A DNA stretch of 64,000 nucleotides from Micromonospora pattaloongensis (GTDB taxonomy: Bacteria; Actinomycetota; Actinomycetes; Mycobacteriales; Micromonosporaceae), in contig NZ_FNPH01000002.1 of the NCBI RefSeq assembly GCF_900107255.1, positions 372,001-436,000 of the forward strand. Reading direction: 5' to 3'. The position numbers and the translations under genes were made by a program. The notes under the pieces were generated by a model. It was not told the origin of the DNA, searched no databases, and saw only the letters and a program-made list of their open reading frames with translations. Below are positions 44,678 through 56,689 of this stretch, piece by piece. How positions within the stretch are numbered: the stretch's first letter is position 1; each line of letters begins with the position of its first letter.

Positions 44678-45898
44678 GTGCCCCGTGAAGTCCGGGATGT
44701 CGTCTTCGTCGACGGCGTCCGCACCCCGTTCGGCAAAGCGGGTGGCATGTACGCCAACACCCGCGCCGACGACCTGGTCATCCGCTGCATCCGCGAACTG
44801 CTGCGCCGCAACCCGCAGCTGCCACCGGAGCGCGTCGACGAGGTGGCCATCGCCGCCACCACCCAGATCGGCGACCAGGGCCTGACCCTCGGCCGCACCG
44901 CCGCGCTGCTGGCCGGGCTCCCCAAGACCGTGCCCGGCTACTCGATCGACCGGATGTGCGCCGGCGCGATGACCGCGGTCACCACGGTCGCCGGCGGCAT
45001 CGCCATGGGCGCGTACGACGTGGCCATCGCCGGCGGCGTCGAGCACATGGGCCGGCACCCGATGGGCGAGGGCGTCGACCCCAACCCGCGGATCATCGCC
45101 GAGAAGCTGGTCGACCCGTCGGCGCTGGTGATGGGCTCCACCGCGGAGAACCTGCACGACCGGGTCCCGCACATCACCAAGCAGCGCACCGACGCGTTCG
45201 CGCTCGCCTCGCAGCAGAAGACCGCCAAGGCGTACGCCAACGGCAAGTTCCAGGCGGACCTGGTCGCCGTCGCCGTGCGCGACCCGGAGGCCGGCTGGGG
45301 CCTGGCCACCGTCGACGAGGCGCCGCGCGAGACCTCGATGGAGAAGCTCGGCACCCTCAAGACGCCGTTCCGTCCGCACGGTCGGGTGACCGCGGGCAAC
45401 GCGGCCGGCCTGAACGACGGCGCGACCGCGAGCCTGCTCGCCGCCGAGGACGTGGCCCGCGAGCTCGGCCTGCCGATCGGCATGCGGCTGGTGTCGTACG
45501 GCTTCGTCGGCGTCGAGCCGGAGATCATGGGCATCGGCCCGGTCCCGTCGACCGAGAAGGCGCTGAAGATCGCCGGCCTCACCATCGACGACATCGGACT
45601 GTTCGAGCTCAACGAGGCGTTCGCCGTGCAGGTGCTCGCCTTCCTCGACCACTTCGGCATCGCCGACGACGACCCGCGGGTCAACCAGTGGGGTGGCGCG
45701 ATCGCCATGGGCCACCCGCTCGCCTCGTCGGGCGTACGCCTGATGACCCAGCTGTCCCGGCAGTTCGCCGAGCACCCCGAGGTCCGCTACGGCCTGACCG
45801 CGATGTGCATCGGCATCGGCATGGGCGGCACCGTGATCTGGGAGAACCCTGCCTGGACGGGGTCCAGCCAGCAGTCGCAGCGGGAAGGTGCCAAGTGA
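44678..45898 (+). CDS. fadA: Acetyl-CoA acyltransferase (thiolase)
   Basis: A 406-residue thiolase, last step of beta-oxidation. The active cysteine is in SIDRMCAGAMTAV (about residue 92), then NEAFAVQVLAF and GGAIAMGHPLASSG with His and CIGIGMGGTV with the second cysteine. GTG at 44678 follows a strong AAGGAGG. The last residues (GSSQQSQREGAK) run into the GTG of the next gene as GTGA, so the two subunits are coupled. Together they form the trifunctional fatty-acid oxidation complex. Confidence 0.94.
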   Translation: MPREVRDVVFVDGVRTPFGKAGGMYANTRADDLVIRCIRELLRRNPQLPPERVDEVAIAATTQIGDQGLTLGRTAALLAGLPKTVPGYSIDRMCAGAMTAVTTVAGGIAMGAYDVAIAGGVEHMGRHPMGEGVDPNPRIIAEKLVDPSALVMGSTAENLHDRVPHITKQRTDAFALASQQKTAKAYANGKFQADLVAVAVRDPEAGWGLATVDEAPRETSMEKLGTLKTPFRPHGRVTAGNAAGLNDGATASLLAAEDVARELGLPIGMRLVSYGFVGVEPEIMGIGPVPSTEKALKIAGLTIDDIGLFELNEAFAVQVLAFLDHFGIADDDPRVNQWGGAIAMGHPLASSGVRLMTQLSRQFAEHPEVRYGLTAMCIGIGMGGTVIWENPAWTGSSQQSQREGAK

Positions 45899-47964
45899 GC
45901 ACTCTGGAGAACCCGAACGAGGTCGTGACCAAGTCCCTGCTGCGACTGGTCACCGTGCCCGGGCTGGACAAGCCGGCCGCGCTGATCACGCTCGACAACG
46001 GCTTCGACCACAAGAAGCCGAACTCACTCGGTCCGGCCGGCCTGGCCAGCCTGGACAACGCCATCACCGAGGCGCTCGCCGCCAATCCGGCGTTCATCGC
46101 GGTCACCGGCAAGCCGTACATCTTCTGCGTGGGCGCGGACGTGACCGGCATCCCGCTGGTCACCGACCGGGCACAGGCGGTCGAGCTCGGCCGCCTCGGC
46201 CACCGGGTCTTCGCCCGGCTGCGCGGCAGCGCGGTCCCGACGTTCGCGTTCGTCAACGGCGCGGCGATGGGCGGCGGCCTGGAGCTGGCGCTGCACTGCC
46301 ACTACCGGACGATCTCCGGCGGCGCCGCGGCGCTCGCGCTCCCCGAGGTCTCGCTCGGCCTGGTGCCCGGCTGGGGCGGCACGCAGCTGCTGCCGAACCT
46401 GATCGGCATCCCGGCGGCGACTCAGGTGATCATCCAGAACCCGCTGATGCAGAACAAGATGCTCAAGCCGAAGCAGGCGGCGGAGATGGGCATCGCGGAC
46501 GTGCTGTTCGAGCCGGCCGACTTCCTGGAGCGGTCGCTGGAGTGGGCCGTCGGCGTGGTGCGCGGCGAGATCACGGTGGCCCGTCCCGAGGTCGACAAGG
46601 ACATGTGGGACGGCGTGCTGTTCTTCGCCAAGCAGACGCTCGACCAGCGGCTGCACGGCGCGGTCCCGGCCGCGTACAAGGCGCTGGAGCTGCTCGGCCT
46701 GGCCAAGGACGCGCCGTTCGAGCAGGGCACGGCCGCCGAGGACGAGGCGCTGGCCGACCTGGTGATGAGCGAGGAGCTGCGCAGCGGCCTCTACGCGTTC
46801 GACCTGGTGCAGCGGCGGGCCAAGCGGCCGGCCGGCGCGCCGTCGCCGGGGCTGGCCCGCGACGTCCACAAGGTGGGCATCGTCGGCGCCGGTCTGATGG
46901 CCTCGCAGCTGGCGCTGCTGTTCGCGCGCCGTCTCCAGGTGCCGGTGGTGCTGACCGACCTGGACCAGGCCCGGGTGGACAAGGGCGTCGCGTACGTCCA
47001 CAAGGAGATCGAGAAGGCCGTCAGCAAGGGCCGGATGGACAAGGGCACGGCGGCGAAGCTGTACGGCCTGGTGAGCGGCTCCGTCGACAAGAGCGTCTTC
47101 GCCGACGCGGACTTCGTGATCGAGGCGGTCTTCGAGGACCTCAACGTCAAGAAGCAGGTCTGGGCCGAACTGGAGAAGATCGTCAAGCCCGAGGCGATCC
47201 TCGCGACCAACACCTCCTCGCTGTCGGTGACGGAGATGGCCGCCGACCTGGAGCACCCGGAGCGGGTGGTCGGCTTCCACTTCTTCAACCCGGTCGCGGT
47301 GCTGCCGCTGCTGGAGATCGTCCGCGGCGAGCGGACCGACGACGCCAGCCTCGCCACCGCGTTCGCGGTCGGCAAGTCGCTGCGCAAGTCCTGCGTGCTG
47401 GTGAAGGACGCCCCGGCGTTCGTGGTCAACCGGCTGCTGACCCGCTTCCTCGGCGAGATCTTCGCCGCGGTCGACGCCGGCACCCCGCCGGAGGTCGCGG
47501 ACAGCGCGCTCGACCCGCTGGGCCTGCCGATGCGTCCGCTGGCGCTGCTGCAGCTCGTCGGGCCGGCGGTCGCGCACCACGTCGGCGGCACGCTGCACGC
47601 GGCGTTCCCCGACCGGTTCGGCGTGAGCGAGAACCTCAAGCGGATCGCCGAGGCCGGCAAGCCGATCATGGTGGACGACGCGGTGAACCCCGAGGTGGTC
47701 GCGCTGCTGCAGGTGGGCAACGCGCCGCTGACGGCCGACGAGGTACGCCAGCGGGCGCTCGACGCGCTCGCCCGGGAGATCCGGCTGATGCTGGACGAGG
47801 GTGTGGTCGCCGAGGCGCAGGACATCGACCTGTGCATGATCCTCGGCGCCGGCTGGCCGTTCCACCTGGGCGGGGTCACCCCGTACCTGGACCGCACCGG
47901 CACCTCGGAGAGCGTGACCGGCCACCGGTTCCTGCCGCGCGGGGTGGCCAGCTTCCCCGCCTGA
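45895..47964 (+). CDS. fadB: Fatty-acid oxidation multifunctional enzyme (FadB-like)
   Basis: A 689-residue two-enzyme protein: enoyl-CoA hydratase in the first third (FIAVTGKPYIFCVGADVTGIPLVTD, GAAMGGGLELALHC, ALPEVSLGLVPGWGGTQLL) and 3-hydroxyacyl-CoA dehydrogenase after about residue 320 (VGIVGAGLMASQLALLFARR for NAD, then LATNTSSLSVTEMAADLEHPERVVGFHFFNPV, KDAPAFVVNRLLTRF). The hydratase lacks some of the usual N-terminal residues but keeps both oxyanion glycines. A strong hairpin follows the stop. Confidence 0.94.
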   Translation: MSTLENPNEVVTKSLLRLVTVPGLDKPAALITLDNGFDHKKPNSLGPAGLASLDNAITEALAANPAFIAVTGKPYIFCVGADVTGIPLVTDRAQAVELGRLGHRVFARLRGSAVPTFAFVNGAAMGGGLELALHCHYRTISGGAAALALPEVSLGLVPGWGGTQLLPNLIGIPAATQVIIQNPLMQNKMLKPKQAAEMGIADVLFEPADFLERSLEWAVGVVRGEITVARPEVDKDMWDGVLFFAKQTLDQRLHGAVPAAYKALELLGLAKDAPFEQGTAAEDEALADLVMSEELRSGLYAFDLVQRRAKRPAGAPSPGLARDVHKVGIVGAGLMASQLALLFARRLQVPVVLTDLDQARVDKGVAYVHKEIEKAVSKGRMDKGTAAKLYGLVSGSVDKSVFADADFVIEAVFEDLNVKKQVWAELEKIVKPEAILATNTSSLSVTEMAADLEHPERVVGFHFFNPVAVLPLLEIVRGERTDDASLATAFAVGKSLRKSCVLVKDAPAFVVNRLLTRFLGEIFAAVDAGTPPEVADSALDPLGLPMRPLALLQLVGPAVAHHVGGTLHAAFPDRFGVSENLKRIAEAGKPIMVDDAVNPEVVALLQVGNAPLTADEVRQRALDALAREIRLMLDEGVVAEAQDIDLCMILGAGWPFHLGGVTPYLDRTGTSESVTGHRFLPRGVASFPA

Positions 47965-47975
47965 GGCGCATCATC

Positions 47976-48028
47976 CGCGTTATCGGGGACTGTCGGCGCT
48001 CGCGCGCCGGCCAGTCCCCGATCACGCG
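47976..48028. terminator. Strong bidirectional hairpin between fadB and the polyester hydrolase
   Basis: CGCGTTATCGGGGACT (47976-47991) pairs with AGTCCCCGATCACGCG (48013-48028) with one mismatch, and the loop can extend the stem further. It lies between converging genes. Confidence 0.75.
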
Positions 48029-48054
48029 TTTGTGCTACTGCCCAGCCCGGCTGA

Positions 48055-52001
<3,947 letters not shown>

Positions 52002-52228
52002 TCACAAGACGGGCAAACCGCGTTAACGGTGAGTGGCCGGGCCGCCACGACCGGCATGGATGGCAGTTAAGGGCGGCGGGCTTTCCAGTTGATCGAGGCA
52101 CACCTCCGAGCGATCGGGGGTTGATCGTCGCGAGCAGGGACCACCACGGCCCGGGCGTGTGGTCTACGTCGAGGCGGCGCTGACGATGGGGCTTGGGGCG
52201 ATCCATGGATATGGGCCCGGCGAGATTG

Positions 52229-52242
52229 TGTTAGCGCTCACA
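52229..52242. promoter_or_regulatory. LacI-family operator-like palindrome
   Basis: TGTTAGCGCTCACA is TGTTAGCG with CGCTAACA apart from one base. The central CG and overall form match LacI/GalR sites, and it differs from the CebR motif, so another sugar regulator may act here. It lies 264 bases upstream of the xylanase start. Confidence 0.55.
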
Positions 52243-52287
52243 TTCATGGACGTCTCTAGAGTTGCAAAGAGTTGCGGGATTATCAAG

Positions 52288-52318
52288 CGATAGTTTCCGG
52301 CTCACGACCGATAGTTTC
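52288..52318. promoter_or_regulatory. Two direct copies of CGATAGTTTC, 21 bp apart
   Basis: CGATAGTTTC at 52288-52297 and 52309-52318, that is exactly two helical turns apart. Such phasing suggests a regulator that binds one face of the DNA. On the minus strand it reads GAAACTATCG, reminiscent of GAAA/TTTC motifs before xylanase genes in streptomycetes. Confidence 0.5.
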
Positions 52319-52546
52319 GGTGTCGTTACAGATGGCGGCCCCGAAGCCGACGGCCCGCCGGGTTTCCCCTCCGGCAGCCGCAGGAACCGCGGTCGGCGTC
52401 GCGGCCGCCGGCGCCGGTCGGCCACACCATTTCCGCGCCCGCACCAAGTAGGGTCGCTCCGCTGGCAGAAACCCCGCCCTTAGGAGGATCGGTCGCCGGA
52501 CGCACGGCCGGCGTCACCGTGAGTACGACAAGGCAAGGAGCAACCG

Positions 52547-53395
52547 GTGCCCCTCACTCAGCTTCGCCGCGTCCGCTGGGCCGTCCGCGCGACCCTCGCC
52601 CTCGGGGTCGCCGCGTCGGTGGTCGCCAACATCCTGCACGCCCGGGACAACCCCATCAGCCAGGCGATCGCTGCGTGGCCGCCGCTGGCGCTGCTGCTGA
52701 CCGTCGAGCTGATCTCACGGGTTCCGGTGCACCGGCGTCACCTGGCGGTCACCCGGTTCGTCGCGACCGCCACCATCGCCGGGATCGCCGCCTGGGTCTC
52801 GTACTGGCACATGGCCGGCGTGGCCGCGCGCTACGGCGAGACCGGCGCGTCGCCGTACCTGCTGCCGCTCTCCGTCGACGGGCTGATCGTGGTGGCGAGC
52901 ATCTGTCTGGTGGAGCTGGGCGGCCGGATCGCCGCCGCCCAGGCGGAGAACCGGGCGGGCACGCCGGTCACGGCCGTGCAGGCGGAGAGCGGGACGGCCA
53001 CGCCGGTCACGGCGACGGGCGGAGCCCCGGCCGCGGTCGTCCCGCCCGCGGCGACGCCCGAGCCGCTCCCGGCGGCCACCGCGCCGCCCGAGCCGCTCCC
53101 GGCGGCCACCGCGCCGCCGACGGAGCCGCCGCCGGCGACCACCACCACCGCGCGCGGCCCGCAGACCCGCGCGAAGGCCGCGGCGAGACCCGCGCGGGAG
53201 GCGAGCGGCGGCACCGCGAAGTCGGGCGGGGCGCGTCCGCGCCGCCCGGTCGCCGAGACCGCCGCGTTGGCGGCGGCGATCGAAGCGGAACGGCCGCACG
53301 CCACCGAGGCCGACGTGGCGCAGGAGTTGGGGATCACGCCGGCGCGGCTGCGGGCGGTACGGCGGCAGGCGCGCGAGCTGGACCTGGCGGCCTGA
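52547..53395 (+). CDS. DUF2637 membrane protein with C-terminal helix-turn-helix
   Basis: A 282-residue protein. DUF2637 (related to the Spd transfer proteins of actinomycete plasmids) is seen in the first 125 residues with four spans: VRATLALGVAASVVANILHA, AAWPPLALLLTVELISRVP, FVATATIAGIAAWVSYWHMAG and YLLPLSVDGLIVVASICLVELG. An Ala/Pro/Thr-rich linker (about 130-230) with an exact 30-bp repeat follows. The end, AAIEAERPHATEADVAQELGITPARLRAVRRQARELDL, looks like a helix-turn-helix. GTG start with AAGGAG. Plasmid-linked relatives exist but no transfer genes are here. Role unknown. Confidence 0.82.
   Translation: MPLTQLRRVRWAVRATLALGVAASVVANILHARDNPISQAIAAWPPLALLLTVELISRVPVHRRHLAVTRFVATATIAGIAAWVSYWHMAGVAARYGETGASPYLLPLSVDGLIVVASICLVELGGRIAAAQAENRAGTPVTAVQAESGTATPVTATGGAPAAVVPPAATPEPLPAATAPPEPLPAATAPPTEPPPATTTTARGPQTRAKAAARPAREASGGTAKSGGARPRRPVAETAALAAAIEAERPHATEADVAQELGITPARLRAVRRQARELDLAA
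53057..53118 (+). repeat. Tandem 30-bp repeat in the DUF2637 linker
   Basis: The 30-bp unit CCCGAGCCGCTCCCGGCGGC... is present in two exact copies (62 matching bases at period 30). It codes for EPLPAATAPP twice. Slippage would lengthen or shorten the linker in frame. Confidence 0.8.
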
Positions 53396-53413
53396 CGCCG
53401 GCACGCCCGGCAC

Positions 53414-53449
53414 GATCCGGGATCAAACCGGGTGGACAACTCCCGGATC
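53414..53449. terminator. 9-bp hairpin at converging gene ends
   Basis: GATCCGGGA (53414-53422) pairs perfectly with TCCCGGATC (53441-53449), 18-base loop. It overlaps the last codons of the sensor kinase and lies 19 bases after the DUF2637 stop; it may end both transcripts. Confidence 0.5.
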
Positions 53450-54643
53450 GCCGGGAAGGGCCGGGGACGGGGGTGTGACCCGCGCGTCGGCGCGCGGCAG
53501 GGTGACGGTGACCTCGAGGCCACCGCCGGGCTGGGCGAGCGCGGTGACCGTACCGCCGTGGGCGTCGCAGACCGCCCGCACGATGGACAGTCCCAGCCCG
53601 GAGCCGCGCGCCCCGGTGCGCTCCCGGCCACCGCGCCGGAACGGCTCGAACAGCCCCGGCACGTCCGCCTGCTCCACCTCGAATCCGGTGTTGCCGACCA
53701 CCAGCCACGCCTGCCCGGCGTCCACGCCGGTGCGTGCCCACAGCCGGCCGTGCAGGTGGTTGTAGCGCACCGCGTTCTCGATCAGGTTGCCGGCAAGGCG
53801 TTCCAGCAGGCCGGGGTCGCCGACCACGGGGGCCGGTTCCAGCGCGGTCGTCACGTCGAGCTTGAGCCGCTCGGTCTCGTGCCGCATCGCCGACAGCGCC
53901 GCGCAGACGCCGGTCGACAGGTCGGTCGGCACCTTGCGCACCAGCCGCAGCCCGGACTGCGCCTCGCTGCGCGCGAGCACCAGCAACGCGTCGACCAGGT
54001 TGTTGGCGCGCTCGGACGCGTCGCGCACGACCGTCGCCATCCGCCGGTACTCGGCCACGTCCGCCTCGTCGTCGGCCATCGTCACGTCGATCTCGGTCCG
54101 CATGACGGCGAGCGGGGTGCGCAGCTCGTGCGAGGCGTTGGCGACGAACCGTTTCTGCGCCTCGAACGCGGCGCCGATCCGGTCGAGCATCGCGTCGAAC
54201 GTGCCGGCGAGTTCCGCGACCTCGTCGTCGGCTCCGGCGTACCGGATCCGCTCGTCGAGCGTCTCCTCGCCCAGCCGCCGCGCGGTCGCGGTGACCTGGT
54301 GCAGCGGCCGCAGCGCCCGGCCCGCCACGGCGTAGGCGCCGGCGACCCCGACGACGCTGATCGCGACGAGTGCGGCGAGGCCCTTGACGAGCAGCTCCCG
54401 CGACGCGGCGTCGACGACCTGCGTCTGCCACTGCCGCGCGTCCAGGGTGCGCCCGTCGGCGAGGACCACGGTGGTGCCGGGCCGCAGCTCGTCGGCGGGG
54501 CGCAGCGCGCCGTCGACGAGCAGCCAGGCCAGCACCACCAGGACCGCGCCGGCGCCGATCAGCAGCACGCCGTTGAGCAGGGTGAGCCGCAGCCGCAGTG
54601 TCGGGCGCAGCCGGGATCGTCGACGTCCCGGGTAGACGGTCAC
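53423..54643 (-). CDS. Sensor histidine kinase
   Basis: A 406-residue kinase. Two spans (about 18-45 and 84-107) hold a short outside loop of about 40 residues. A HAMP domain follows (RALRPLHQVTATARRLGEETLDERI), then the phosphorylated His in FVANASHELRTPLAV, the N-box GNLIENAVRYN and G-box GSGLGLSIV. It overlaps the regulator gene as GTGA-type. The small outside loop suggests sensing in or near the membrane. Signal unknown. Confidence 0.93.
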   Translation of the reverse strand: MTVYPGRRRSRLRPTLRLRLTLLNGVLLIGAGAVLVVLAWLLVDGALRPADELRPGTTVVLADGRTLDARQWQTQVVDAASRELLVKGLAALVAISVVGVAGAYAVAGRALRPLHQVTATARRLGEETLDERIRYAGADDEVAELAGTFDAMLDRIGAAFEAQKRFVANASHELRTPLAVMRTEIDVTMADDEADVAEYRRMATVVRDASERANNLVDALLVLARSEAQSGLRLVRKVPTDLSTGVCAALSAMRHETERLKLDVTTALEPAPVVGDPGLLERLAGNLIENAVRYNHLHGRLWARTGVDAGQAWLVVGNTGFEVEQADVPGLFEPFRRGGRERTGARGSGLGLSIVRAVCDAHGGTVTALAQPGGGLEVTVTLPRADARVTPPSPALPGDPGVVHPV

Positions 54644-55326
54644 GGGGTCACCTGCCCGGGCTGGTAGGGGTCGGGCACCCGGTAACCGGCGCCGACCACC
54701 GTCTCGATCAGCGGCGGATCCCCGAGCTTCTTGCGCAGCGTCATCACGGTGACGCGCACGGTCGTGGTGAAGGGGTCCGTGTTCGCGTCCCAGACGCGTT
54801 CCAGCAGCTCCTCGCTGGAGACCACCGCGCCGCGCGCCTTCAGCAGCTCCTCCAGCACACCGAACTCCTTACGGGTGAGGTCGATCGGCGCCCCGGAGCG
54901 GGTCGCGATCCGCTTGGCGGGGTCGACGACGAGGTCGGCGACGGTGAGCACCGGCGGCGTCGCGGGGGTGGCCCGCCGGCCGAGCGCCCGGACCCGGGCC
55001 ACGAGCTCGTCGAAGGCGAACGGCTTGGGCAGGTAGTCGTCGGCGCCGAGCTGCAGCCCCTCGACCCGGTCGGCGACCGTGCCGCTCGCGGTCAGCATCA
55101 GCACCCGGGTGAGCGCGCCGGAGCGGGCCAGCTCGGCACAGATCTGGTCGCCGTGCATGCCGGGCAGGTCACGGTCGAGCACGACCACGTCGTACCGGGT
55201 CACGAACGCCATCTCGTGCCCGGCGGAGCCGTCGTACGCAACGTCCACCGCCATGCCGTGCCGCCGCAGGCCCCGCGCGATCGCGTCGGCGAGATTGCGC
55301 TCGTCCTCGACCACCAGCACCCGCAC
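54640..55326 (-). CDS. OmpR-type response regulator
   Basis: A 228-residue regulator. The receiver domain has the acid pair in VVEDERN and the phosphorylated Asp in VVLDRDLPGMHG; Lys in LPKPFAFDELV. The C-terminal winged helix is typical (VVDPAKRIATRSGAPIDLTRKEFGVLEELL ... VRVTVMTLRKKLGDPPLIETVVGAGYRV). It is transcribed ahead of the kinase gene, whose start overlaps its stop. Targets are not visible. Confidence 0.94.
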   Translation of the reverse strand: MRVLVVEDERNLADAIARGLRRHGMAVDVAYDGSAGHEMAFVTRYDVVVLDRDLPGMHGDQICAELARSGALTRVLMLTASGTVADRVEGLQLGADDYLPKPFAFDELVARVRALGRRATPATPPVLTVADLVVDPAKRIATRSGAPIDLTRKEFGVLEELLKARGAVVSSEELLERVWDANTDPFTTTVRVTVMTLRKKLGDPPLIETVVGAGYRVPDPYQPGQVTP

Positions 55327-55495
55327 CGCGGTCTCCTCCCGTCGACGTCACACCCTGCGCCGGCACGCGTTAAGCCGGCGTGAAACAACCTAGCGCCGCG
55401 CGCAGAACCGGCGTCCGCGGCCGGATCGTTGCAGGAAACCTTCTGGTACGGCATGCTTCGCGTCACCCTTTTTCCGCACTGGAGGGAGGCATGGG

Positions 55496-56689
55496 GTGCA
55501 GGCCGACTCCATCGTCGTCCGCGACATCGCGTACCGGGGATTCCGGAGCGCCGCCGAGTTCGGCGCCGGCGTCCTGACCGGCGTCGCGCTCTCGGGCGAC
55601 GCCGTCGTGCTCGCCGCGCCGGCCGGGGCCCGCGACGACACCGACCCGCACACGGGCCGGACGGCGCGGTACGAGTTCGGCGCCTGGACCGCGCCGGTGG
55701 TCTCCCCCGGGTTCACGGCGAGCGAGGTGATCCCCTCCTGGACCGCGGACACCCCACCCGGCTGCTGGCTCCACATCGAGCTGCGCGGCAGCACGGCCGA
55801 CGGCCGCGACACCCCCTGGTTCACCCTCGCGCGGTGGACCGCCGGCGACGGTCCGGTGGCCCGCACCTCGGTGCCCGGACAGTCGGGCCCGGCCGGTGCC
55901 GTCGCCGCCGACGTGCTCGTCGCCGGGCCGGGCCGGGCGCTGACGGCGTGGCAGCTACGGGTGACGCTGCTGCGCGCGGCGGGCAGCGCGGCGACGCCGG
56001 TGCTGCGTTCCGCGGGGGCGGTCGCCACCGGCGCGCCGCGCCCCGACGCCGCGCTGCCGAGCGCCCCCGAGACCGCGCACGGGGTCGTCCTCGACGTCCC
56101 GCCGTACTCGCAGAAGCTCCACATCGGGCACCACCCGCGGTGGGCGGGCGGCGGGCACGGCTGGTGCAGCCCGGCGTCGACCGCGATGGTGCTGCGGTTC
56201 TGGGGCGTCGGCCCCACCCCGGCCGACCACGCCTGGGTCGGCGCCGACCACACCGACCCGGACGTGGACCACGCGGCGCGGCACTGCTACGACCACGCGT
56301 ACGGCGGCACCGGCAACTGGCCGTTCAACACGGCCTACGCCGGCCGGTACGGGCTGGACGGCTTCGTCACCCGGTTGCGGTCGCTCGTCGAGGCCGAACG
56401 CTTCATCGCGGCCGGTATTCCGCTGATCGTCTCGGCGTCGTACGTCCGGGGCGAGATTCCCGGCCTCGACTACGACACCGCCGGGCACCTCATGGTGCTC
56501 GTCGGGTTCACCGCGACCGGCGAACCGGTGCTCAACGACCCGGCCGCGCCGAGCAACGACCGGGTCCGCACCCCGGTGCCGCGCGCGGAGTTCGAACGGG
56601 CCTGGCTGGGCTCCAGCCGTGGACTCGTGTACGTGATCCGACCACCGCACGTGCCGCTGCCGCCGCCGGGGTCGCAGCCCAACTGGTAG
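55496..56689 (+). CDS. C39-family-like cysteine peptidase
   Basis: A 397-residue protein. The first 190 residues form a beta-rich unit. The C39-like papain-fold domain follows (about 195-390) with the nucleophile Cys in GHGWCSPASTAMVL, His in YDTAGHLMVLVGF and Asn/Asp in PVLNDPAAPSN. No signal peptide is seen although close relatives are often secreted; the GTG at 55496 has an AGGGAGG upstream. It could be a peptidase or a transglutaminase-like amidase. It stops exactly where the convergent gene stops: no base between the stop codons. Confidence 0.82.
   Translation: MQADSIVVRDIAYRGFRSAAEFGAGVLTGVALSGDAVVLAAPAGARDDTDPHTGRTARYEFGAWTAPVVSPGFTASEVIPSWTADTPPGCWLHIELRGSTADGRDTPWFTLARWTAGDGPVARTSVPGQSGPAGAVAADVLVAGPGRALTAWQLRVTLLRAAGSAATPVLRSAGAVATGAPRPDAALPSAPETAHGVVLDVPPYSQKLHIGHHPRWAGGGHGWCSPASTAMVLRFWGVGPTPADHAWVGADHTDPDVDHAARHCYDHAYGGTGNWPFNTAYAGRYGLDGFVTRLRSLVEAERFIAAGIPLIVSASYVRGEIPGLDYDTAGHLMVLVGFTATGEPVLNDPAAPSNDRVRTPVPRAEFERAWLGSSRGLVYVIRPPHVPLPPPGSQPNW

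Noticed and set aside
46024-47925. 633-residue minus-strand frame
   Set aside because: Antisense shadow of fadB; rich in Gln/His/Arg as such shadows are.
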